Positions 6,879 through 18,800 of a stretch of 64,000 nt of DNA are shown in pieces (within the stretch, counting starts at the first letter, position 1; each line of letters starts with the position of its first letter). Source of the DNA: Streptomyces sp. GESEQ-35 (GTDB lineage Bacteria; Actinomycetota; Actinomycetes; Streptomycetales; Streptomycetaceae); the NCBI RefSeq assembly GCF_017948485.1, contig NZ_JAFFSX010000025.1:118084-182083 (forward strand), given 5' to 3'. The notes below the pieces were generated by a model. It had not been told where the DNA came from, did no database searches, and worked only from the letters and a program-made list of their open reading frames with translations. The position numbers were made by a program, and so were the translations under genes.

Positions 6879-9800
6879 TCAGGGCACATTCGGCGTGCTG
6901 CCCCCGGTGCCGCTGCCTGACGGTCCGGCCCCGCCCGGGCTCGGAGTGCCCGGCTGCCTGCGAACGTGGGCGGGCAGCCGAGGCGGTTGTGGCGGCGCCG
7001 TTTTCGGAACCTGCCAGTTCGTGCCCTTCCAGACGCCCGGGTTTCCGGTGTCGGCTTCGGGAAGCAGCAGGATCTGCCGCGGCCCCCGCGGGTTGCCGGG
7101 GTTCTCACGGAGACGGATAACACCGGTGAAAGCCCATCCGGTCCGAGCGGTGTAGTTGCTGTGCTGCTGCACCAGACGGAAGGCCGATCCTCCCAAGCCG
7201 GAGATCAGGAACACGATCCGCGCCTGGGGCTCAAGTTCCTGCTCCAGGGGCGCGTTCCGCAGCAGTTCGCAGAACTCGCCAAGGGCCACTGGGACGGCGG
7301 CGCCGGGCAGGTGCATCACCCGGCGGCCGTTGCTCTGTACCTCCAGGTCGATCCCGTAGACGGGCAGCGCCTTGCCGCTTTGGTCCTTCCTCAGCCACGG
7401 CGCGGCTTCCGCCCGGACGACGGTTCCGCCTCCGGGCCGCTGCTCCTCCCAGAAGACTTGCGTCATGTCGATGCCCTGGGGCAACGGGATGCCTCCCCAA
7501 CCGTACCCATGGCCCGCGCCGTCCGGCGCCCTCCACAGTTGCTCGAACGCGCCACGCCGCTCCAGGTCGAACGCGGGGTACTCGTAGCCGGTTCGGCTCA
7601 CCCGGCCCGCCGCATCGGTCTGGGACATCAGTTCCGCCAGCTTCTCCCGCAACTCCTCCGGGGACAGCTTCACATCGAGGTGAAGCTGGGCGGGGCCGGA
7701 CGCCTGGGGTGCGCTCTGCGGCTGCCCGCGCAGTTCTTGTTCGGTCCGGGCGGCGGCCCAGAAGGCTCGCGCGATGTCCGCCGCGCTCGGCGGCGGAGGG
7801 CTGGTCGCCAGGCCGAGCTTGGTCTTGAAAGACTGTGCGAGACCCATCACGCCCGACGGAGCGGCGGACGGAATCGGCAGCCCGAGTACCTTGCGGGCCT
7901 GGTGGTCGACGGAGCCGCCCTGCCATCGCGTGAGGACCGCCTGGATCGCCGGGTCGGGGAACGCCTGGGTCAGCTTGATGTCCGGCTTGGCGTCCAGTTG
8001 CCGCTGGCCCTTTTCGAGAGCGGCCAGATAGTGGTCCAACGTCAGTGGGGCTGCAGGGCCGGCGACCACACGAGCGATGTACGTCCACAAGTCCAACCGG
8101 AAAGGGGTGATGGAGGCGAGTTGTGAGTCGTTGGCGCGCATCCTCTCCAGCGCCGCGATCCCGCGCAGCTTCTTTACGTGGTCAACCGGATCGTCCTCCA
8201 CGACGGGCGAGAATTGCTGCCGCAGTGCGTGCACCAGTACCAGCGTCGTCTCCAGGATCTCCTCCGGTACGGGACCGTGGCCGCTGTACAGATCCGCCTT
8301 TCGTGCTAGCTCCGCCAACTCGTGCCGCTCCGGCGCCGGCTTGAACAGGACGATCTGTCCCAGTCGGCCGGCAGCGGTGGCTTCCGCCTGGAGGTAGCCG
8401 TCCCCGGTACCGGCGAACGAGGTGTTCGCGACGACCCACCGCCTACTGACGTCGGCCACCCACTGCCCGAGTGGCAGTTCCCTCAGGGGATCGTTGACAG
8501 TCGGCACCGGCAGACTGTTGCGGATCCGCCACATGGGGTCGCCCGGCTTGGCACCGAAGCAGCCGTTGAGATAGAGCCAGACATCCGGCGGCTGGTCGGC
8601 CACCTCGGGCAGGGTGCCGAGCACGTGGCCGGCTTCCCGGACAGCCAGCCGCACGGTCTGTCCGCCATAGGTGGAGAACTGGGCTCCGCCCGCGAACGCG
8701 TGGACGTTGAGGGCGAACAGCCTGGGGAGGAAATCGACCAATTGACTGGTGATCACGGAGCGACGCCCATTCTCGCCACTCGTCGCGAAGTGGTACAGCA
8801 TGGTGTAGGCCGCCAGCATCCGGCCCCACGCCTCCCGATTCCGCCCCATGTCGCTGTCCCGCATGAACGAGGTGCCGGACCACTTGGGATCGTCATCCAC
8901 CCAGGGCCTGCGGTCGAGGTCTGTGTCCCAGAACTCGAAACCACTGCCAAGACTCTTCAGCCGCAGCGGTGTTGGCCGCCTCCGGTCCGGCCTCGGGTCG
9001 ATCGGCACCCAGCCTCCGACTGGCGCGTCCCCTTCGGGGTCGACCAGCCCGAGGAGATGCCCTTGGCCAGTCCCGTCGGGGTGCAGCCCCCAGTCGCTGG
9101 TGGGAATCCACACCCGCCTGCCCAGAGCGTCGGCGACCGCCCGTGCGTACTCCATGTTCAGCACACCCGCGTGCGGGATCGCCAACACCACGGGCATGTC
9201 CTTGGGCTGCTTGGCCAGGGACGGGTCGGCCCTCAGCACATCGGCCAGGGCGGTCGGGTCCATGATCCGGAAACCGGTCTTCCGGTCCCGGGGCAGACGT
9301 GCCAGGTCGGGCAGGTCCTCCAGCCGAACCGGCAGTCGGCGCCCGTTCAGCGTCCGGCCGCCCAGCAGCAGCCCACGGCGGTCGGCCTTCGCCGCCGCGA
9401 CCACGATCGCCGAGTCCGGCCACGAGATCGCCATGCCCGGGACGCTCGCCGCCTGCCGGAGTCGGCCGTTCTCGCTCAGGAACCGGCGCATCTTCCCCGG
9501 CAGAACATGCTTCACCTGAGTGTCCGCCAGCCAGCTACGCCCCTGCCAGCCGGACGTCGGACCCGTCACCGACGTATGGGCCGACAGCAGCGGATGCGTC
9601 GTGGGATCCACACGAGGACGCGCCAGGGGACCGGGGACGGCAAGGGGACCCCCCGCAGCGGGCGGCGCGAGCGTGCCCGCGGGGGGCGCAGCAGTCAGCA
9701 CGGGCTCGGGAAGGACGTAGGCATGCGTGCCCCCGGGCGGCAGCGTGCCGGAACCGTCCGGAGACGAACCGTCCTGCGCTCCCGGGGCAACAGCCCGCTG

Positions 9801-12800
9801 TCCGAAGAACGCCTCCGCCCCGCCCTGCGCGAACGCCGACACCGCGCTCGTGGGTGCCGGGCGCCGGCTCGCGTCGCGGGAGGAGTCGTGCTCCCGTACG
9901 CGGGAGGAAGCCGCCTCTACGGAGGCGGAGGCGGTGGCGGTGGCGGAGGCGGTGGCGGCGGCGGAAGGTTCGAATACCGCGGGAGGCGTCCAGGTGGTGC
10001 GCTTGAAGCGCCCCGCCGTCGCGCCGGGCTTGGGCAACAGCACGATCCTGTGCGCCGAGCCCGGAGGGGAGCTCCGGCGTAGCTTCGCCCGGCCCGTCCA
10101 GAGGTGGGTGTCGCACCCGCTGTAGTCCGAGAACCGCTGCATTCCGAGCATGGTCCCGCCGCCTCGACCGGCGACCAGGACGACCACCGATACTCCCAAG
10201 TCCCTCCTGGTCACGGCCTTCCACTCCGGGTTGGCCCGCAGCAGCGCCAGGATCTCGCCTTCCGTCGCATGTACCTTGCCGCCCGGGAGGTGCATGAGGA
10301 GCCGGCCCGGACGTGCGTCCCGATCAAGGGTCACGACGTATTCGCGCCGGGACTTGGCCTTACGCCACGGAGGCCGTTTCTGTTGCGGGACCGAACCATC
10401 GGCCGGGTCGACCCAAAGTCGGCTCGTCTCCACTCCGTGCGAAAGCCGCTCACCGCCCCAGTTGATGCCCTGCGGTTCGTCCGGCGTACCGATGCGGAGC
10501 GACTCGTCGAAGGCACCGCGGGTCCGGAGGTCGAAGGCGCCGAGCGCGTCGTCGTCCCGCACGTCCCAGCGGGCGGCGAGGGCCCTCGTCATCAGTTCAC
10601 GCAGGGCCCGGCGCCGGTGTGCCTCCTCATCAGGACCGTCGAAGGCCCTGTGCAGCACCCGGCGCGCCAGCACCTCGGCCTCGTCCCCGGACAGCTCGGA
10701 AAGTGCCTGACCAGCACCGGCCATGGCCCACAGCACGCGGGCGCGCTGCGCGCGGCGCACCCGGACACTGTCGTCCTTGATAGCCAAAATCGTACGGACC
10801 AGGCTGTCGCCAAGCCCGTCAAGCACGACGATGGCGTCCACCAGCAGGCGGGCCATGCCGCCCGCACCCAGCCGTGGGCCGGGATTGGTGGAGAGGCCGG
10901 CATCCGGGTCGGCGGCCACCTGCTCCCGGGCGGCGGCCAGGACCTGCCGGTACGCGGCCTTCTCCGGGTCGCGGTCCGGATCGCCCCCCTCCATCTGCCG
11001 GGCCAGTAGGTTCCACATTTCCATACGGAACGGGGTGAGGCGGTTCAGGTCGTCGTCGTTGGCGCGCAGGCGCTCCAACGCGCCGATACCGATGAGTAGT
11101 TCGTCGTAGGTTCCGGGGTCGTCCTCGACGTCCTCGCCGAACACCGCGCGCAGCGCGCGTACCAGCCGCAGGGTCCGCTTCAGCACGGTGGGCGGCACCC
11201 GGCCGGTCCCCCGATGCAGCCCCGCGCGCCGCGCCAACTGGGCCAGTTCCTCCCGCGTTGGCTCTCGTCTGGGGGTGACGACACCGCCGCGGCCATCGGG
11301 TGAGTGGTAGACCTTGCCGGTGATGTACGCCGTGAGGGTGCTGGCTTCGGCGGGCAGCCCGGTCACGTTGATGAAGTGCTGCACGAACGACACCGTGTCC
11401 AGCGGATCGTCCACTGGCCGCACCCCTGGCGGGCCGTGCGGCGTCGGCTCCAGTGTTTCGTAGTCGTGGTGAGCCGTGGCGCCATAGCAGACCGGGAAGC
11501 GCACCTTGAAGCCCGGCGGCAGTTCGCCCCGCGCCAGCTTCGCCCGTGCCTCCGCGAATTCGGGCAGGCTGGCCACGAACCGTGCGCCCTCCTTGGCGCG
11601 GAGAGCCTTCTCCTTGGTCTTCCCCCCGATCCGGATGGCCGGCAACACCTCCCCAGCAGTGCCGTGCGCGGAGAAGACGAGCACGGCCGGCGGCGAGGGG
11701 TGCGTCTCGCGGTAGAGCAACTCCCGGCCATCGCGGGTGGTTATCGTGAAGTGGTCGGTCTCCGTGCGGTGCCGATAGCCACGCAACTGCTGCTCTCCGT
11801 GGCGGTCTTCGTGTATTCCATCAGTCGACTCACGGCCGAACGGCTCACCGTCGGGCGCGACGACAAGCCGGGTGTCCACCTGACTCGCCCGAAACCGGGT
11901 GCCGTCGAGTGCGGTGAACCAGGGATCTGCGGGGGGACGGTGGCTCTCGAGTCTCGGCTCGACCCGGGCCCAGTCGCCGTACGGGAGGTCCGGGTCCTCG
12001 TCGAGGGTGGCCGGGACGTGTACGCCGTTGTCGTCCTCCACCAGCCGCCCGTCCCGGGTGTGCGCCCAGACCGTACGGTCCAGCTGGTCGGCATGGATCT
12101 GCGCAGGTGAGTAGAAGCCGGAGGCCCCGAACGGCAGGACCAGCACCACCGGAACTTTGCGGCCGGCGCGGGCGTCCAGTTCGGCCAGCACGTCGTCGGC
12201 GGCGACCCGTTGCACCAGGCTCGGGAGGTCCATGGGTCGGCCGTCGCTGTCCAACAGATCGCCGTGCTCGTCGATATCGACGGCCAGGATGTACGCCAAC
12301 TCTCCCCATGGCGCGGGACGGTAGTCCGTTATCCGCGGCACGCCGTCGCGGATCTCATAGTGGCACTGTCGGCCTGCCGCCACCCGGATCACCGCCTGGC
12401 TCGTGAGATTCCGCCCGACCGACACGGTCTCCGTTTCTCCCCGGTCATTTGTCAGTTCGGCCCTCAGCAGCGGCCTACCAGCCAGACGCGGTGCGGGGTA
12501 GCCGGCGGGCTCGTCCGACGAGTCGTCATCAGAGTCGGACTCGAACTCGGAGTCGCTGTAGTGGCTCAACTCGCTTTCGCTGTAGTCGCCTTCGATGTAC
12601 GCGGAGGCCGTGTCGGAGTCGGAATCGGTGAACGAACCGTCCCACCCGGTCTGGGAGGCCGACCGGGAGGAGTCACCCGCGGCGGCAGCCCGCTTGCCCC
12701 GGGAGATCGATGGGTCGCGGCTCTCGGTTGTGTCGTCGTCGGTGACGCCTTCCGTGTCGTCGGTGACGCCTTCCGTGTCGTCGGTGCCGTCGCCCGCGTC

Positions 12801-15800
12801 CGCGTCCTCCTCCTCATCGGAGGGCTGCACGCCTGGTTCAGGCGCTTCCTCCGAAGCACCGTCGGGATCGTCCGGCATCCCGACGCGATCGCCGTCCTCG
12901 TCTCGTACCAGGAGAACAGGCCGGGCTTCCCCGGAGGACACGCCGTACGACGCCACCTCACCCTGGGGATCCACCAGGGCGATCCGCGCGCCGAGCGCGC
13001 GACTGGCCATCGCCACCAGCGCAGCCAGCGGAATCCGGCTTCCCTCTTCCCCGTCGAACGGTTCGGCGATCACCACCCGGAGTCGGTCCAGCGGAATCAG
13101 CCGGGCGTCGGCGGGGGCCAGCGGGACCAGCTCCCCCTGGATGCTCTCCGCGGCGGTGAGGTTCGCGTCGGCGCCGATCGATCGCAGCAGGCCCGTCGAG
13201 AGGCCCCGGCGCTCGTCAAGTTCCGGCGCCGTCACCGACGACAGGTCGTCTTCGACGACGCCGCGGGCGACGATCCGGCGGAAGCCGTGAGCGGTGTCGG
13301 CCCCCACAGCATCAAGCAACGCGGGCGCCGCGTTCCGGAGCGCGGCGTGAAGGAGATCGACGTCCCACTCGTGCTCCCCGAGCTCGCGCAGCGTGTAGAC
13401 ATAGCCGTCGAGTTCGGCCGTATGGGACCCGGTGCGCCGGTAGCCGACCGCGGATGCGGACGCGGTGCCCTCGGGCGTGGTGTCCCCGAGCGCGCTCTCC
13501 GCTGCGGGGACCGGTTCGGGGATCACGGAAAGCCGGTGCGACGCATCGCGCCGTATCAGCGGGCCCGGGCGCCGCCGGCCTGGCTCGGCGAAGTACCCCA
13601 GCCGGCCCGGAGCACGCAGTTCCTTCGGAGACTCCGTCAGCTGCGGGGTCATCATCTCGGGCGAGGCGAACAGTTCTTCTGCGCTCATGGCCGAACTCGA
13701 GGAGTCCTGCCGAGCCTGCGGCGCAATCGGTTCGGGCGACGCAGGCCCCTTCCCGCCCGAGCCCGAGCCCGAGGAAGCCAATGTGCCCTGCCGCACCGGA
13801 AGCGCCCAGTAACCCTCTTCGACCATCATCTTCTTGAGCTCGTCATTGCCCCGCGTGTTGATCTCGGTCTGCAGTTTCCGCCAGCCCTCGTCCTCCACAG
13901 GAGCCAGCGGAATCTTCGCGTTGAACGAATCCCTCGAATGGATCGAATACAGCGACGCCTGCCGCGGACGCGGCTTCCCGTCCTGCATATCGATCGTGTA
14001 CCGATAGAACTTGAGCCCGCTCACCCGCCCCTCGCGAATCGCCTTGTCCAGGTGCACCATCTCTTCCTTCGACAGCACGCTTTCCCGCACCACACCGGTC
14101 AGGATCATGCCGCTCACCAGGCCGTGCAGGCTCACCACGAACCCCATCGACATCCTCGTCCACAACGCCATCAGATTCGGAGATCCCGACCACACCCCAT
14201 GACCGAAATTCAACCCGTTGAAGCAACTCCCCAACACCGTCGCCTCAAGCGCAATACCATCGCCCTCCCGCGCCGCCTCCGTCGGCAGGAACGGCGAGAT
14301 CTTCGACCACACCCACCCACGGGCCGTCTCCCGTTCGGCCGCCGCTTCCTTCTTCTCGTCGAAACTCAACCGGTGCTGATTCTCCGCCCACCAGTCGAAA
14401 CGCACCTGAAGCATCCGCTCCGACTCCACGATCGCCATGAAGGCATCCAGCGCTTCCTCAACAGCCCCCTGACCACCCCCCACGCCATCGATGCGAATGG
14501 CCTCCAGCACCCGGTCCAGCGCCGCCGTGAACTCCGGTTTCCGCATCGCGTCGAACTTCGACATCCGCGCCAACAGCACCGCCCGATCCGCCCGGTACTT
14601 CGCCTCATCGAATGCCGCACCGTCATTCACCAACCGGGTATCCGGATACGTCTCGTCCGCTCGCCCGGCGTCGGCGGACTTCTCTGCGTCCCGGGCCTTC
14701 TGCGGCCGGTCTTGCCCCGGCGGATACTCCGTCACGAAATACGTGGCACGCCCCTGCTCGTCCTCCAGCAGATGCACCCGCGGCGGACCGCCCGCACGCC
14801 CCGGCGTCACCGCGGCCCGGCCCACCGCCACATGCGCCGTCACACCCGTCGTATCCGCGATCAACTTGGCTCTCTCACGCGCCCTCTCCACGCTCTCCGC
14901 CCCACTGCCCAGCGCACACCCCAGCGACGAGACGGACGAGGCCCCGCCCTCGATGGCCCTCTTCAACACCCGCACCGCGGGCGACCCCTCGGCCAGCCCC
15001 GGTCCCGCGTCCCTGTCGTGCGAGGCGAAGAACACCGTTCCACCCGGGCCTCCCCCACCCGGCAGCACCCGACGCGACGCCACCCGTTCCCCGCCCGCAC
15101 CCCGCTCCCACCAGACAAACTCCGACACCTCGCCCAACCGGGCATACGCCCCTCGCCGCGCCTCCCAGTCCCCCTCGTCGAACAACCCCACGGCCGCGAT
15201 CCGTCCGCCCTCACCACGCACCTCACGCACCACCGGAACAGGCCCGGGAGCGGACGCGGCCTCTCCGTGCCCGGCTTGCTGCCCCGGCATACTCACGGCG
15301 CCGTCAGGGAGCAGGGAGCCGTCGGGGTAGGGCGCGTGGTGGGGCCGGTCGGCTCCACCTGGGGGCTGCCGCCGGCCCTGGGGGCCCGCAGGGGCCGCAC
15401 GGCCACCAGCCCCGCGCGGTGCGGACTCGGCGCTTACGGAAGCTCCCGTCGGCGCCGCCGCACGACGGCCGCCCTGCCGGGCCGAGCGCGCGGGCGAAGA
15501 GGCCGCCGTCGCGGGAGCCCCAGCCGGCGTCGAGGGCGGCGTCGGGGTCGGAGTCGGGGTCGGGGTCGGGGTCAGGGTCAGGGTCGGGGTCGGGGTCGGG
15601 GTCGGGGCCGAGCTGCGCACGGGAGGGGGTACGGAAAGGGGGTACTCCCCGTCGGCGTAGAGGTACTCGGGTTCCATCTTCTGCCAGGCGGCGACCGTCG
15701 GCGCAGGGGCTCCCGCCGGGCCGGGCAGCAGGGTGAGCACGTGCTGCCCGCGCTCGTTCACGCCGGACAGGTCCGCGGGCAGCGAGGTGAAGTGCACCGG

Positions 15801-18800
15801 CCGGGCGAATCGCTCACGGATGATGTCTCTCATCGCCGGGTCGATCCTCTCGAACCCGTCGACGGACATCACCACATCGGCGTCTCTGGGATGTTCGATC
15901 AGAGCGCGGTCGGCGGCCAGCATTTCGATGAACGCGCCTATGCCCATCCGATGCTGGGTCTCGCCCACGAAGATCGTGATGATGTCGGGATCGTCACGGT
16001 CCACCGCGGCCCCCGCCACCAGGAACGGCGTGGGCTTCTCACCATTGACGGTCGTCTCGCCCGCCCACGGCGCGTCCTTCAGCCCTTCGGGGGTACGGAT
16101 CCGGGACAGATCGACCGTGGAGCGCTTCGACCCGGGCGGCCCGAAGTACCGCCCCTCACTGGGCTTGCTCCCCTTCCCGACCGTCTCCACCAGCGTGTCG
16201 TTGCCGAGTGTGTCCTCCGACGTCGCCCAGCCGTGCGCGGCCACCACGTCGGGGTCCGCGGCGGGCCAGCCGGCCGCGAAGGCCGCGGTGTAGGCCGCGC
16301 GCAGCTCCTCACGCAGCCCGTCGTCCGGCTGAACGCCCGCGTCGAGACGGAGCGCTTGCACGAAAAGCTCGTCCGGCTCGGTTTTCCAGTCGGGCAGCGT
16401 CTCCTCGGCCTTCACCCGCGCCCAGAACACCCGCGATCGCTGGGACTCCCATACCTCGTTCCGCGTCCGGCCGAGCGCTTCGGCCACTTCGTCGTCCAGG
16501 TCCGCCAGCCGGGCCCACTCAGCTGCCGCGTCCACGGCGGGGAGCCTGACGAAGTCGGAAAGCCGCGTACCGGGCCGCTGCGCCCTCGCCTCGGTCAGTA
16601 CCGCGCGGTACGCGGCCTGGTCCGCGTCGGGGCCGTCCTCCGACCGCGCCGCCACGACTCGCCGGAACAGGTCCATGGTGAACAGACCCACGTCCTCGAA
16701 CCGGCCGTCCGCGTGCCACATGTGATCGAGCGCCACGACTCCCCGCAGCAGGTCCAGAAAGTCCCGCGCATTGTCCACGTTCCAGCCGAAGACCAACCGC
16801 AGTGCCCGCACCGCGCGCAGCATCCGAACCCGGATCTCCTCCTGCGTCACCTCCTCCGCGTCGGCATGCCACCCCAGCTCGGCAGCCAACCGGTCCAGCT
16901 CCGCGTCATCGGGCTCCGGGGCACAGATGATCCACCGACCGGGCCTGCCCCAGAGGTCCGTGTGCAGGAACCGGACGTATCTGCCGTCCTCAAGTTTCCA
17001 TATGCCTTGCTTGCGGTTGGCGCCCCTCACATGAAGGCGGGTCGCATTCGCGATGATCTGCAGCTTCGGAACCACCGCGAGCGGATCCGGAACAAATGCT
17101 TCCGCTGTCGCGCCCAAGATGTCGACGACCGGTATCGCAGAGTCCGGATATTCGGACAGCTCGCACTCGTCCGTGATGAGCCAGGTTCTGGGGTTCTCGG
17201 TCACGCTCTTGCGTCGGTAGAAGCGCCGGTAGTCCTCCTCGTCGGACACCCGCTTCTTGGAGCCGTCGGACCGACGCAGCGTACTCCCCTTGTTCGATCC
17301 GTGGCCGCTGTTCCTGTATCCGTCGCTCTCCTTCCCGGGAGCCGGCAGGCGCAATTCGCCCGACATCCTTTCGGTGACGGGATGCATGTGCACGAAGGTC
17401 TCGATGGTGTCCGCGTGGCGGAGACGGTCCTCCCAGACTTCGGCCATTTCCTCGTCGTCATACCAGCTCCGGCCGGTCTGCTTGCCGGTCGTCGCGCTGA
17501 TGGTGGCCCGGGTCTGCACGTCGCGGAAATCGGCCAGCTCGTCGCCGTACCGTGGATCGCGCCCCTTACCGGGCGGATTGGGGATCCAGTCGCCCTGACG
17601 CTTCCCGTGCCGGTGCACAACATCCACGGTGAACGTGCCGGATTCCTTGCCCAGCTCCACCTCGCCGCTGTGTGCCCACACAGTCATCCCGGTCCGGTCG
17701 GCGAGCAGCCGGGGCAGGTCCAGCAGTCGGTCACCGGCGAACGGAATGGCCAGCACGATCGGAGTCCCGTCGGGCAGCTGCTGACGCGCCACATCGGCCG
17801 CCACCAGCTCAACGAACTCCTCGATGCCGACCAACTGTTTCGACCCGTCGGGCAGGCGCACCCACACCCTGTCGTGCCGCCCCTCGGCCGCTACCACATA
17901 GGGCTTCCGGTACCCCCTCCACCCAGGGGTTTCTGCCTCACGCCGCTCCTCGGAGCCGTTCGCGCTCACCGTGCGCGTGAAACTGCGCGTGTGGTCCAGC
18001 TCCACGACCCTCTCGTGGAGCCAGTTCAGCCCGGGGAGGCGGGCGCCATTCCGCGTGAAGTACCGCTGCCGGTCGGCCGCCAGCAGGCCCCGCTGCTCCA
18101 GCTCGAAGGCTGCCAGCTCCGCGATGCTCCGCGCCCGCCCGGCCGCCACCGCCCGCTCGACCAGCGAGAAGAACGTCTTCAGTTGCGGGGCCCGCACCAT
18201 GTCGAAGGGCCTCAGATGGAGAACCTTCCGGGCCAGGGCCTCCACGTCCAGCGGCTTGCCGTCCAGCCGTCGGTCCTTCCTCCGCAGCGCATCGAGGGTT
18301 TCGACGGCTTTGGCGTCCGTGGCGCCGCCGAGCAGGACGGCCGCCCGCGGCCTGGTGTCCCCCTGCACCTGGCCGAGCTGCCGGGTGTTGAACGCTGCCC
18401 TCGTCAGCCGCTGCTGCCCCTCGGGCACACCTCGCTGAAGGCCCGTCAGCTCCTTCTCCAAGCTGGTGAGGAACTCGTCGCGCAGTTCCTCCGCGATCTT
18501 CCGGCCCGATGTCTCGTCCGCGCCGTATCCGGCGAAGGCGATGGTCGGCAGCGAGACTCCCAGCCCTCGGTTCCGCAGCCCCGCCCTGGCCACCTTGGCC
18601 GCCAGCCCTCCTACGGCTTCGGTACGCTGCGCGCCCCTGGCTCCCTGCCGCGCGACCGGAATCGGCGTCGACTTCGGCAGCGCCGCCAGCGGTGCGGCGC
18701 TCACCGGCTCGGTGACCGGGCGGACCGGGAGCCCGGGACCCCCGGACTCGGAAGCCCCCAGCCCCGGCGTCGGCTGGCTGGACGAGGAGAACGCCCGCCC

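Noticed and set aside
6879..7200. A separate C-terminal toxin domain at the end of the giant protein
   Set aside because: After module A6 there is only a Gly/Pro/Ser tail; no nuclease, deaminase or other toxin motif could be seen.
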